Of a DNA stretch of 64,000 bases, positions 43,690 to 53,880 are shown one piece after another; position 1 is the first letter of the stretch, and every line of letters starts with the position of its first letter. This DNA comes from Monodelphis domestica (taxonomy: Eukaryota > Chordata > Mammalia > Didelphimorphia > Didelphidae), in assembly GCF_027887165.1 (NCBI RefSeq), contig NC_077228.1, positions 109,070,043-109,134,042 of the forward strand, written 5' to 3'. Both the position numbers and the translations under genes were made by a program. Under the pieces are notes generated by a model, which saw nothing but the letters and a program-made list of their open reading frames with translations, was not told the DNA's origin and did not search any database.

Positions 43690-43795
43690 TCCAGACAAAA
43701 TGTAAGCTTCTTGAGGACAGGGACAGTTTTGTTTCTGTCTTTGTATCTCCAACTTTCAGAACATAGTAAGTGCCTACTAAATGCTTGGTTGTTTA
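43690..43795 (+). repeat. L2 3' end
   Basis: AAATGTAAGCTTCTTGAGGAC, TTTGTATCTCCAACTTTCAG and AGTAAGTGCCTACTAAATGC. Confidence 0.8.
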
Positions 43796-43917
43796 ATTAA
43801 AATTTTTAATCTGATACTACTCTGAAGTTTGACTTTTTATGTGTTTGGTGTATGATTATACACACACATACTTATACATAAATGTGTGTGTGCATGTATG
43901 TGTCTGTGTGCAAAGAG

Positions 43918-44155
43918 AAGAGAGAAAGATAGAGAGGGAGGGAGAGAAAGAATGAGAGAGGAAGGAAAGAAGGAAGGAAGGAAAGGAGGGAAGGAAATAA
44001 AAGGAGGAAGAGGGATAGAAAGAAGGAAGGAAAGAAGGAAGAAAAAAGAAAAAGGAAAGGAAGGAAAAAAGAAAGGAAGGAGAGATGGAAGAAAGAAAGG
44101 AAAAAAGAAGGGGAAAAGAAAGGAAGAAAGGAGGGAGAGAAGAAAGGAAAGAAGA
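43918..44155. repeat. Purine-rich GGAA/GAAA tract
   Basis: About 240 bp of irregular GGAAGGAAA repeats after a TG-rich patch (43860-43912). Open frames are artefacts. Confidence 0.9.
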
Positions 44156-44174
44156 TTCCAAAGGAAGAAGGGAC

Positions 44175-44520
44175 TTTAAAGCCCATCTAGTCCAACAAAT
44201 ATTTGAAAAAGAATGCCTTCTACCACTCAGTCTAGAAATGATAACCCATCCTCTATTTGAATACTCTAAGTGAAGAGAATACATAACAACAGGGAAGTTC
44301 ATTCCATTTTATGGTTCTAATTATTTGGAAGTTTGACCTGCTATAAAGCCTTGTTTTTTACTAGTCCTACATGCAATTTCTACCTCTTGTTTCTAGTCCT
44401 GATCTTTGGGGCCCAGTGGAACAGGTCGAATACCACTTTTTTCCATGAAACTGCCTTCCATATACTTAAAGTTTTAGCATATTGACACCAACTCTTCTCT
44501 TCTCCAGCTTTCCCTGGGCT
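44175..44520 (-). repeat. L3/CR1-type LINE fragment
   Basis: TAAAGCCCATCTAGTCCAAC, GGAAGTTCATTCCATTTTATGG, TTTCTAGTCCTGATCTTTGG and CTTCTCTTCTCCAGC follow the reversed CR1/L3 3' order. Confidence 0.55.
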
Positions 44521-44842
44521 TTGGATAAAGCCACTAACTAGTGCTTTGACCTAATTTTTAAAACCCCCTTTTCTTTGGAGGTTTTCCCAACACCAATGAT
44601 CTTTCTCCTTGTTGTCTGTCTTGCAATAAAATTCTAGCCTGGTGCATCCCAGAAAATTGAGAAAAAAATTTTATAGGCATATTGCTTTTATGTCATCTGA
44701 ATTTCCAATATATCCACCCAGCACTCCCTTTCCCTACTAGTAAACTGTGCCATGACCCTAATTTACAACAAAGGAGAAAAAGGCAAGAAGACAAAGAGAT
44801 CGCCAGGACTGACAAATCTACCAAGGCTGGTGTGATGTGCGG

Positions 44843-44884
44843 GAATCAACTCATTATTTTGATGTTGTGTAGCTATAGCCATAG
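44843..44884 (-). repeat. Right arm of a 42-bp perfect inverted repeat
   Basis: Exact reverse complement of 43525-43566. It directly abuts the reversed L1 3' UTR that begins at about 44885. Confidence 0.95.
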
Positions 44885-46016
44885 TTCCCCACCTCCGCAA
44901 TAAAGAAATAGGAATATTCTCTCACAGCTCTTCTTCGGGGCCAAGATTATTATAATTTCACAGATTTAGCTTCAGTTATGTTGTTGATGCTCTTCTCCTA
45001 ATTTACATTGTTACAGTAATTGTATACATTGTTTTCTTGGTTCTGTTCATCTCAGTTCATATTTGACTTCCCGTTCTTCACATTCAATATCTCTTCTTTT
45101 TAAACCCTTACCACATGTCTTAATATCCTCTCTAAGACAGAAGAGCAGTAAGGGCTAGGCAATTGGGGTTAATTGACTTCCCCAGGGTCAAACAGGTAGG
45201 AAGTGTCTGAGGTCATATTTGAACCCAGATCAGCCTGATTCTAGGCCTGATTCTCTTCCACAATGCTGCCCCCAACATTTCCTATAGCATAGTAATATTC
45301 TATTCTATTGATGTACCACAATTTGTTTATCCATTCTCTTGGCAATGGGCATCCATTTCATTTCTAGTTCTTTGTTGCCACAAAGCACAGCTATGAATAT
45401 CCTGTCATATGTGGGACCTTTCTTTTTTATCATCATCCTTTTCAAAGCTGAATAGTGGGATCTCTGTGTCAAAGGTTATGACAATTTTACTCATTTTCTT
45501 AGAATATTTCCAAATTGCTTTCCAGAATGATTGCTTCAATTCACATATGACTCCACCAACAATATATTAGGGTGCCTGTCTTCATCCAAACCCTCTGACT
45601 ATCTCTCTTTTTTTTCATTTTCCCCTGTTCATTGGATATGAAATAAAATCTCAGGTTGTTTTGATTTTCATTTCTCTTATTGTTAAGGGCTTGAATCTAT
45701 CTTTCAAATGGTTATTAATAGGTTATAGCCCTTCCTTTGAGAATTGTTTGTTCATTTCCTTAGACCACTTATGTGCTGTGGAATGACTTTTAGTCTTATA
45801 TATTTCTATTACTTCCCCAATATATCAAGAAGAGCAGAATCTTCTCAGAGATACTTGATGCATTTTTTCAATTGACTATTTCCCTTCTTATCCTGGTTAC
45901 ATTGATTTTGTTAGTACAAAAGCTTTTAAATTTCACATAATAGAAATTATCTATTTTATCTTCGGTGATTGCCTCTATGCTTTTGTTCAGTGAGGAATTC
46001 TTTCCCTATGTCTAAA
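44885..46016 (-). mobile_element. 5'-truncated L1, minus strand
   Basis: Reversed L1 3' UTR (TTCCCCACCTCCGCAATAAAG) and ORF2 end (TTTGTTTATCCATTCTCTTGG, ACAGCTATGAATATCCTG, AGACCACTTATGTGCTGTGG) are recognisable, and ORF2 has several stops. A family A SINE interrupts it at 45097-45273. Confidence 0.8.
45097..45273 (-). repeat. Family A SINE inside L1
   Basis: TTTTTAAACCCTTACCACATG, GGGGTTAATTGACTTCCCC and CTTCCACAATGCTGCCCCC. Confidence 0.87.
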
Positions 46017-46089
46017 CAAATTGTGATATATGAATGCGATGAAATATTACTGCATTGTAAGAAAGAAAGAACATGATGAGTGTAGAGAA

Positions 46090-46797
46090 GCAGGAGAGAT
46101 ATATAAACAGATGCCCTTCATAAATTGGCCTCTGCCCACCTTTCCAGTTTTTCCTATACTTTCTTCCCCTCCATATACTCTCTGAGACAATGACACTGAC
46201 TTCCTTGTGTTGGTTGCATAAAACACATCTAATTCAGTGCATTTTTGCCAGCTGTGTTCCATGCCTGGGGCAGGTAATTGGTTCAATGGATAGAGCACCT
46301 AGAGTCAGGAAGACCTCAGTTCAAATCTAGCCTCAGACACTTCTGAGCTGTGTGATCTTGGGCAAGTCATTTCATCTTGTTTACTTCATTTTCCTCATCT
46401 GTAAAATGAGCTGGAGAAGGAAATAGCAAACCACTTCAGTATCTTTGCCAAGCAAACCCCAAATGGGGCCACAAAGAATCAGACATGAGTGAAATGACTA
46501 AACAAGGACAACTCTAATGCCTGAAATTCTCACCTTCCTTGTTTCTGCCTCCTGGCTTCCTTGGAGTTTCAATTAAAATCTCACCTTCTGCAAGAAGCCT
46601 TTTTCAGATCTCCCAATGCTAATGCCTTCCCTCAGATTGTCTCCAAGTTATCCTATACATATCTTGTTTGTTTGTTTTTTTTTTATGCATGTTGTCTCCC
46701 TCTTTAGACTGTGAGTTTTTTCAGTGCAAAGATTGTTTTTTGCCTTTCTTAGTATTGTGCTTGGTACATAACAGGCACTTAATAAATACTTGATTTG
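46090..46797 (+). repeat. L2 3' region split by a family B SINE
   Basis: The left arm (46090-46260) has TTGGCCTCTGCCCACCTTTCC and CACTGACTTCCTTGTG. The right arm (46517-46797) has AAATCTCACCTTCTGCAAG, TTAGACTGTGAGTTTTTTCAG and GGCACTTAATAAATACTTG. The L2 therefore includes sequence well upstream of the usual end. Confidence 0.7.
46268..46516 (+). repeat. Family B SINE inside L2
   Basis: GGGCAGGTAATTGGTTCAATGG head, TGTGATCTTGGGCAAGTC, TTTGCCAAGCAAACCCC, AAGAATCAGACATGAGTG. The 7-bp ATGCCTG occurs on both sides (46261-46267, 46517-46523). Confidence 0.9.
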
Positions 46798-47099
46798 ATG
46801 CAAAATGAAGTAAGCAGAGCTAGGAAAACAATACACACAATAACTATAGCAATATAAATGGAAAGAACAATTACAAAAGCATTTAAGATTTGCTCCAAAG
46901 CAGAGGCAGAGATCTATGGGTATGGAACTTATATATAATGTATGACTTTTTCAAAGTGCCAATTGGTTCTGCTTGTTTTTTTTCTTCTGCTTTTTGTATT
47001 CTTTATTTTAAGGGATGACTATCTGGGAGAGGTTGGGGAGGAATACAGGGGGAATTGTAGGTGGTATGGAAAGAAAAGAAATCAATAAAAACCTATTTA

Positions 47100-47505
47100 A
47101 AATTTTAAAATATATTGCACATTACTAGCAAAAAAATTCTCCCTCTAATAATAGATGATTCCACAGAAGTTTTAAGGATGGAAGAAATATTTGTATTTCC
47201 TTTCATGTGAATGTTTCCAATTCCCCATGTTTCACTTCACTTCACTTCAGCAAATCTCAGGGCTTCAGATGGTCACCACAGTCTGGAACAGAATTTCTCA
47301 CTCTCAGAGGTCAGGATCAATCCCCTTTTGTCCATTTACCTGAAGAGAGTCAGGATTGGGAGCAGATGAGCAGAGAAGGAAGGGGAGGAAGATATTATTA
47401 AGCAGAGTTTACCTCCACCCTACCTCTCTGACTTGCTCTCTCACTAGGCTCCAATATAAATCCTCCATTAGATACAGTCCAGGCTGAGTCCCCACTCTTT
47501 GCCTC
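47100..47505. other. Low-repeat sequence
   Basis: No gene or clear repeat. A short plus-strand frame near 47207-47401 is unrecognised. Confidence 0.35.
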
Positions 47506-47760
47506 AGTTTCCTCATCTGTAAAACAAAAAGATGGACTAGATAAAGGGATTCTTAACATTTTTAGTGTTGTGTACTCCTATGGCATTCAAATAAAGCCTA
47601 TGGACACTTCAGAATCAAATTTTTAAATATATAAAATAAAATACACCAGGAAACTAATGACGCTGAAATGCAATTATAAAACAAAAAAAAAATAATATCT
47701 CTTTGGTTAAGAATCCTTGAGCTAGAAGATCTTTGAGGCCCTTTTCAATGGTATCCCGTG
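47506..47760 (+). repeat. MIR-like relic interrupted by hAT-like element
   Basis: The left arm CTCAGTTTCCTCATCTG ... GGACTAGA and the right arm AGATCTTTGAGGCCCTTTTC rejoin into the usual GACTAGATGACCTCTGAGGTCCCTT ending once the inserted element is set aside. Confidence 0.6.
47542..47718 (+). mobile_element. hAT-like non-autonomous element
   Basis: The ends are inverted: AAGGGATTCTTAAC at the left and GTTAAGAATCCTT at the right. Flanking GGACTAGA (47534-47541) and GAGCTAGA (47719-47726) agree at 6 of 8 bases. It is AT-rich inside with no coding capacity. Confidence 0.6.
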
Positions 47761-47879
47761 GTCCTTATCTCACCCCAAATCCTTTCCCCCATTCATGATT
47801 TAATTAAGGCTTTTCTATATACAACCCCTCCAAACCATAAATGCCCTCCTCATTCTGATAAACGCCCCTTCCTCCAATG

Positions 47880-48074
47880 ACAGTATCATAGATGTAGAGC
47901 TAGTCGTAAAGGTCTTTGAATCCAAGCCCTTCATTTTACAGTGAAGGAAACTGGATGAAAGAAAGTAAATGACTTGCCTGAGATCATATGTCTAGTCAGT
48001 CAGTAAGTGTCTGAGGCAAGATTTGAATCCTGACTGTCAATCTAGTGTTCTATTCACTACACTATGATGCTGCT
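47880..48074 (-). repeat. Family D relic
   Basis: ATCATAGATGTAGAGCTAG, TTCATTTTACAGTGAAGGAAAC, CAGTAAGTGTCTGAGGC and TTCACTACACTATGATGC. Confidence 0.65.
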
Positions 48075-48184
48075 ATTTATGTAATCTTTTATGTGTAGTC
48101 TTAATATGTACCTTTTAATGTAGCAAAAAGGGGCATATGGTACATATAAAAGTGGGCTTTGAACATAGTCACTGCTATAACCTC

Positions 48185-48380
48185 CGAAGCACAGAACTTG
48201 GAGTCATGAACAGCTGGATTTAGATCCTGGCTATGATACTTAGTTTCCTTATTTATAAGAGAGATAAAAATACCTACCATACTTATTCTAAGGGATTGTA
48301 ACAAGTGAAATCGTACAGATAAAGTATTTTATAGATCTCAATGAAAACATGAATGTATAAATGTCAGTTATGATTGTTAT
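48185..48380 (+). repeat. MIR
   Basis: ACTTGGAGTCATGAACAGC, TTAGATCCTGGCTATGATAC, GGATTGTAACAAGTGAAATC and TAAATGTCAGTTATGATTG. Confidence 0.7.
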
Positions 48381-48399
48381 TTATATTAAAAAGAGAATC

Positions 48400-48695
<296 letters not shown>

Positions 48696-48824
48696 AGAAT
48701 AGAAAGATTTTCAGTGAGGTCAGGGTGGGACCATAGTGAGCATCAAGAAAGGATATTATTTGTCTGGAGTAAAGTCAATGAAGAAAAATGATCAAGGGCA
48801 GATAGCAATCACTGGGTCTTTTCA

Positions 48825-49021
48825 TGAAACATTAGGGCTAGGAGAGACCTTAGAGAGTTTATCTAGTTCACCATCCCCTCATTTTATAAATGAGGAAACT
48901 GAGATCCCAGAGGTAAAAAGTGACTTAGCCAAGGTCCTCCAGCTAGTGACAGAGGTAAGACTTGAAACTATTCCTCTTGACTCATATTCCAGCACTTTCC
49001 ACTATACAACATTGCATCCTA
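48825..49021 (-). repeat. Family D relic
   Basis: TTAGGGCTAGGAGAGACCTTAG, TTTATAAATGAGGAAACTGAG and CAGCACTTTCCACTATAC. Confidence 0.65.
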
Positions 49022-49075
49022 GGCATGAAGGATATAAAATGTAAAGATACTTGCTTAAAGTGATGCTCATTAGGC

Positions 49076-49390
49076 CTGTGATGGCAAACCTATGGCAAGT
49101 GTGCCAAAGATGGCACATGGAGATCTCTCTGTAGGCTCATGCTCCATTGCCCACCAGGTTTACTTACTAGAAAGGCAAAGGGTCTTGGGCAGAGCTACCC
49201 CCTTCCCCCTCTCAATTGTACCTCCCCATCCCTATGCCCAGCAGTCCAATGGAAGCACTCCCTCCCCTGAGCAGAGCACTTGGGCCACCCCCTCCCTTTC
49301 TCCCACCCTTCTGGGGGGGCACTCAGTCTCTACAGAGGGTGGGGCATGGCACCCAGTATTTGAAAGGTTCTAAAATGTTCATCATCACTG
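49076..49390 (+). mobile_element. hAT-like non-autonomous element with 8-bp duplication
   Basis: Starts CTGTGATGGCAAACCTATGG and ends GTTCATCATCACTG, imperfectly inverted. It is flanked by CATTAGGC (49068-49075) and CCTTAGGC (49391-49398), identical at 7 of 8 bases. The interior is C-rich (CACTCCCTCCCCTGAGC) and matches 23239-23455. It encodes no transposase, so it must have been mobilised in trans. Confidence 0.75.
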
Positions 49391-49505
49391 CCTTAGGCTG
49401 TAAGTTCCTTGAGGGAAGATACTGCCTTAAACTTTATATTCTCTGTTCTAAATAAAATGTGCCTAGAACATAATAGGCACTTAAAAATGTTTACTGATGA
49501 CTTGT
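49391..49505 (+). repeat. L2 3' end
   Basis: GGCTGTAAGTTCCTTGAGGG, AATGTGCCTAGAACATAATAGG and CTTAAAAATGTTTACTGATG. Confidence 0.75.
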
Positions 49506-49682
49506 TTATTGACATTTATGTAGAATCCAACAAGAAAGGACTATTTAAAGGAATAAAAGCAACATTAAAAAATTATCTGGCTGGCCTAGGAAGAGAGAGA
49601 AACAGTTTAGAACTCTTAAAACTATACATATATTCATTTATCCAAGTCAAATTGGATCTGGTGACTTAGCTACATATACATT

Positions 49683-49990
49683 TTTAAAACTAATTTTTAT
49701 TAAATTCTTTTTTAAACAACACCACAGTTTCCTCCAGTATCCCTCCCCCCTCTTCCTAAAGAGTCATCTCACATAATAAATAGTGTTTTTTAAGAAATAG
49801 AGAATAAAAAATTCAACATACTGATACATACATAAAAAATGTGAGAATCAGGGCAGCATATAACATTTATGGACTTCTTACCTTTATAAAGTGATAGAAT
49901 GGGACTATCTTCTCACAACTCTTATTTAGTGTCAGCTTCATATACTTTTTATCTGCACAAATATATGCCTCTCCTTTCCCCTCCCAAACA
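49683..49990 (-). repeat. L1 3' UTR fragment
   Basis: AATTTTTATTAAATTC (reversed tail), CCCTCCCCCCTCTTCCTAAAG, AGTCATCTCACATAATAAAT and CAACATACTGATACATAC resemble the reversed 3' UTR also seen at 56663-56872. Confidence 0.5.
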
Positions 49991-51555
49991 TTGCTCCTAC
50001 AGAACCTGAGGGAGCCTTTAATCACATTCTTAGTTCAAAAACAATATTGAAAGTGATGATGAAGAAAGAAATGATGATAAAATGAATAAAACACCCTTTT
50101 TAAATTGAGAAAATGCAAGAAATCTTTCACAGTAGATTATTTTTATGGTTATTTTCAGTGTACAGCTATGTAGGTTTTTCCTTTCAAAGATATCATATGA
50201 TGGGGTGTGGTCTGTGTTCCAGGATGACTTGAATTCAGATCATTTTTCCCCTTCAATATTTCTTTAGGCTACTGACAAATAACTTTGGGGGTGGCCAGTG
50301 ATAGAGGAAAGGTAAATAAGAGGAAAATAAATGAGGACTTCATTATGGAGCAGAAATGAATCTTGGGAGATGGTAACAGAAGAGGCCAGACATAAAAGGG
50401 GTTTGGGTTCTTTTTTTATTGTACCTCAGATAACTTTGCTACATGCTTTTCTCTCTATTAGTGTCTACTTTGAAAGAACAGCCAGTCCATGCTGTGATTT
50501 ATTTCAAGGAATGGAGGTTAGGAAGTGAGGTAGGTCAGTAGCCTTTTCAGTCTTTTCCAACCAAGCCAAATTTTAAAATTTTCATAAAACAGAAAAGCAT
50601 GATGAGGGTAGAAGTTTAACTGGGAAATAGAAGTTTCCTCACCTATATTTCATTCAGTTCCATTTCTCTTCAAGGAAGTTGATCCATGGGAATATTTGCT
50701 CTAGCCAGAGGACTTATGATAAGGACCAAAAATAGTGTTTCTGGCCATAAATCAGAAGTTAAGCTAAGGAATTCAGAAGAGATAGCTAAAGAGTGAATAG
50801 CTCAAGAAGTAGGCATGATCTTAGCTGAAGTATATACATTTATTACTTTCTGTGAGAAGACTGGCTAACAGGAAGAGCTTCACAACTATTAACTAAAAGT
50901 GGACAAGACAGATAACCAAAGAGAGCTAAAACCCTTCTCTTTTGGGAAGGGATTTGCCAACTGAAGCACTCCCCAGTGGATGGCAGATAGAGTAGCAGGT
51001 GGGCTTGAAGAGATAATCTCTGTTAAAAATTATAGATGAGAAAGTGGGAAGCTAAAAGGGATAACTAAAATAATGTCAGCCTTCATCTGCAGGAGAGAGG
51101 CTTATTAACCACAACACCACTAATGGATGGCAGGAAAAGTATTAGATGAAGATACCTGGATAACTAAAGATTAGCTACAACAGAGGTATAGGGAGTAAGC
51201 CCAGTAGAAAGCAGACCAATGATATCATCCTAAGACATTGGCATCTTTACATTGTTAATGGATCCCCCTCCACTTGTGTGCTCTGGCCACACACATTTTC
51301 TGTATAGGAAATCTTCTCTGTGGATGCATGAATGGATGCCTTTCCACTCAAGTGTTACATCAGTAGTTACCCCCCCCCCCCCTTCCAGGTCCATTTCTAG
51401 TCCTGCCTCCTTTTTCTGGCTGTTTTAGCTCAATTGGCTTTATCCTTCTCTAGCTTTTTTGGTGCCCAGAGCCCAATTTCTTCCTATTAAGATTACCTTC
51501 CATCTACATCATACACATATATAGTAATCTACATGTTGAATTTTTCATTAGACTA
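49991..51555. other. Low-repeat sequence
   Basis: About 1.55 kb with no confident repeat or gene. Words like GATAGCTAAAGAG/GATAACTAAAA recur between 50780 and 51180, possibly a worn internal repeat. A C-run (about 11) lies near 51371. Confidence 0.35.
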
Positions 51556-51559
51556 TTAC

Positions 51560-51880
51560 TGTTTAAAAACCTCTTTCATTTTTTCCAATTATGTGTAAGA
51601 ATTTTTAACATTTGTTTTCTTAAAAAAATTTAGTTCCAAATGTTCTACTTCATTCCTTCTTCTCCCCCTCCCTGAGAAGGTAACCAATTTGATATAGACT
51701 GCACATGTACAGTCATGTAAAACATATTTCCAGATTAGGTTGAAAAAGAAAACACAGACCTTCAAGAAAAATAAAGTAAAAAATGTATACTTCAATATGC
51801 ATTCAGATTCTGTTGGTTCTTTCTCTGGAGACGGATAGTGTTTTTCATAAGTCCTTCAGAATTGTCTTGGATCTAGAATG
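51560..51880 (-). mobile_element. L1 3' UTR end, minus strand
   Basis: TTCTCCCCCTCCCTGAGAAGG, CAATTTGATATAGACTGCAC, TGTACAGTCATGTAAAAC and TCCTTCAGAATTGTCTTGG are a reversed L1 tail, beginning with the T-rich (tail) side. Confidence 0.8.
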
Positions 51881-51884
51881 TGAT

Positions 51885-51962
51885 TTTCTTGAATTCAAGG
51901 CAAGTGTCATTGCCTTCATATCCCCAACATTTAGCACAGTGCCTGTCACACAGCAAATCAAT
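51885..51962 (+). repeat. L2 3' end fragment
   Basis: TTGAATTCAAGGCAAGTGTC, CATATCCCCAACATTTAGC and CAGTGCCTGTCACACAGC. Confidence 0.65.
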
Positions 51963-52042
51963 CATCAAGTCAAGGTCAGCTCTTATTTTTCTGTATCTCA
52001 TGCCAGTCTTAAATTAATAGCCTCAGTTCTAGAGGCCAGTTC

Positions 52043-52086
52043 TAGAGCCAGTCCTGGCTCTCTATCCACTAAGCCACCCAACTTCC
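52043..52086 (-). repeat. Family A head fragment
   Basis: GTCCTGGCTCTCTATCCAC and AAGCCACCCAACTTCCCC, the reversed 5' end only. Confidence 0.65.
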
Positions 52087-52167
52087 CCAATTATTTTTAT
52101 TAATTTTGATTCATTCAAACAGAGACGGGACCTTCATTTGTTAGAGATATTGTAGAATGTTAAGCTG

Positions 52168-52405
52168 GAAAGAAGCAAGTATTTATTGAGCACCTAATAT
52201 GGGTCAGGCAGTATGCTAAGCACTTTACAAATATCTCATTTGATCCTCACAACAACCCTAGGAGGTAGGTGCTATTTATCTCTATTTTACAGACGAGGCA
52301 GATGGAGGTTAAGTGACTTGCCCAAGGTTACATATAACACTAAGTTTCTGAGGTCAGATCGAATAATGATTTTGACTCCATTGCTCTATCTCCTGCCTCT
52401 AAATA
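52168..52405 (-). repeat. Family E relic
   Basis: TATTTATTGAGCACCTAATATG, AAGCACTTTACAAATATCTC, CCTCACAACAACCCTAGG and GGAGGTTAAGTGACTTGCCC. Confidence 0.8.
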
Positions 52406-53127
52406 GTGACTGCTACTGCTGCTGATCTCCCAGATGGAATCTGAGGATTCTTTTGGGGCTGCCAAAAAAAAAAAAAGCTGCACGTGAGAGAATGGTAGAG
52501 CCTGGCTTTTTACGGTGTCAGGCCTCCCCCTCACCATCGCCCCCAGCATCACCACATTCTTGTTAAACTGGTTGCCATGACCACGCCAGTCTTCTATAAG
52601 TAGCACCGAGTTCCAGAGTGGATGGGAATAGCCCTGGAGCTGAAGGTGGTGGGGGCTCTTGGGTTCTCCCAGGAGATGGGTTGGATCATGCCTCCCTTGG
52701 GCTAACCTCTCAGGCCAGCCCAAGGTAGCACTTTTCCTCCAAGATCCCCAGGGAAGCAAAAAGCTGGCCCATCTGTTCCTTTCAGGCCCGCTTTCCTGCT
52801 TTTGGGGACATGACTATTCAGTGGTAAGGGAAAATGATTAGGTTTCCTAGGGCTGGTTTCCAGGAATCTTCTGTGCTGAGAAGCAGTAAGCCCCTGTCAC
52901 TGAGGTACCTGATCTGGGAATGGGTCAAGCAGTCCCCAAGCACTTATTAAGCTCCTGCTAGATTCTAGGTGTTGTGCTAGGCAATGAAGATGCAAATAAA
53001 AAAAAAGGAAACTTCTTCCCCATTCAAAAGGGGGAGGCAACAAGTCTATATACATATATGGTAGACATGGCAGATCCAAGGTTGCCTTCAACCTTGGTGG
53101 GGGAGACTAGTTGTTTTGAAGCCAGTT
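52406..53127. other. Non-repeat, GC-richer block
   Basis: Contains the exon-like segment at 52535-52633. A family G fragment lies at about 52925-53060 (AGCACTTATTAAGCTCCTGC, GGTGTTGTGCTAGGC). Otherwise no recognisable repeat. Confidence 0.45.
52535..52633 (-). CDS. Exon-like segment of unknown identity
   Basis: On the minus strand 99 bp (33 codons, phase 0 at both ends) lie between a plausible acceptor (pyrimidine/AG, CTTCAGCTCCAG then GGC) and a donor (GCGATG then GTGAGG). The peptide begins GYSHPLWNSVLLIEDWRGHG and continues NQFNKNVVMLGAM, a mixed composition unlike the repeat frames around it. I do not recognise the protein. No neighbouring exons were found, so it may be one exon of a gene with long introns, an exon relic, or chance. 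Confidence 0.3.
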
Positions 53128-53180
53128 GGTCTAATCTTGCATTTTGCAGATGAGGAAACTGAGAAACCAGAAAACCCCTG
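53128..53180 (-). repeat. Family D fragment
   Basis: CATTTTGCAGATGAGGAAACTG and GAAACCAGAAAACCCC. Confidence 0.5.
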
Positions 53181-53753
53181 CAGAAGATGGCACTTCAGGG
53201 GTCTTGAAGGAAACCAGGAATACCAAGAAGGGTAAATAAAGAGAAAATTCATTCCAGACATGGAGTGCCAGGAAAAGATACAGAAAGGAACCACTCCATA
53301 ATGGGAATTTGGGGACTTCAGATGACCTTGTTTAGATGAAAATTCACTCTTCTTCCTCCTCATAGAGTCATCCCTGATCCCTCCTCGAACCCTGTTCCTG
53401 GGCTGGGCAGTGTTTCTGCTTTCAGACAGACTAGTATCTGCCCTAGCAGGAAACTCTCTCAGTCTCAGCTCTGAGATGCCATTCAGAAGGAGGAGGGAGG
53501 GAGGGAGGGAGGGAGGGGAGAGGGTACAGAATCCACCATCAGTGCCAGCATCAAATTTCCTGTGTCTGCCAGGATAATAAAGGTTCATCTGGGTTGTTGC
53601 ATTCAGGAAGAATAAAAAGATTTTGTATAAATCATCCTGTTCCAATGCTGAGCAGAATGTAAACTGCTGGGGGCATTTAGGAAGCAAGGGAGGAAGGTAG
53701 AGGCAGGAACAGCTGGTGCTATGTCTTTAGCCCATCAGCCAGAGGTCAAAGGT
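53181..53753. other. Low-repeat sequence with a long open frame
   Basis: A minus-strand frame of 199 codons (53088-53687) crosses this stretch and a (GGGA)n patch at about 53491-53516. No domain or signal peptide is evident and it has no family match I know, so I do not call a gene. Confidence 0.3.
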
Positions 53754-53880
53754 TATAGATTTTAGAGCTGGAAGGGACCTCAACAGATCAGCTAGCTCGG
53801 ACCCTCTCCATTTAGTGATAAAGAAACTGAGGTCCAGAGCATGGAAATGATTTACTCAGAGTCATACAATCCTGTTGTCA
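53754..53880 (-). repeat. Family D relic
   Basis: TTTTAGAGCTGGAAGGGACC, AAGAAACTGAGGTCCAGAG and CTCAGAGTCATACAATCC. Confidence 0.7.

Larger units (their letters stand above)
46018..47095 (+). mobile_element. L1 3' end, plus strand, split by L2 and SINE
   Basis: The left arm (46018-46089) reads GTGATATATGAATGCGATG. The right arm (46798-47095) reads GATGCAAAATGAAGTAAGCAG, GGAAAACAATACACACAATAA and ends in AATAAAAACC then A-rich sequence. The two arms are consecutive in L1 order, with L2 and SINE sequence between them. Confidence 0.65.

Noticed and set aside
43525-44884. A DNA transposon with 42-bp terminal inverted repeats
   Set aside because: No flanking target duplication is visible, the interior is a mix of L2, LINE and purine-tract sequence, and the right arm looks like L1 3' UTR. 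Kept as an unexplained inverted repeat instead.
44885-47095. A single twin-primed (inverted) L1
   Set aside because: The two arms overlap in L1 coordinates, whereas twin priming gives abutting, non-overlapping halves.
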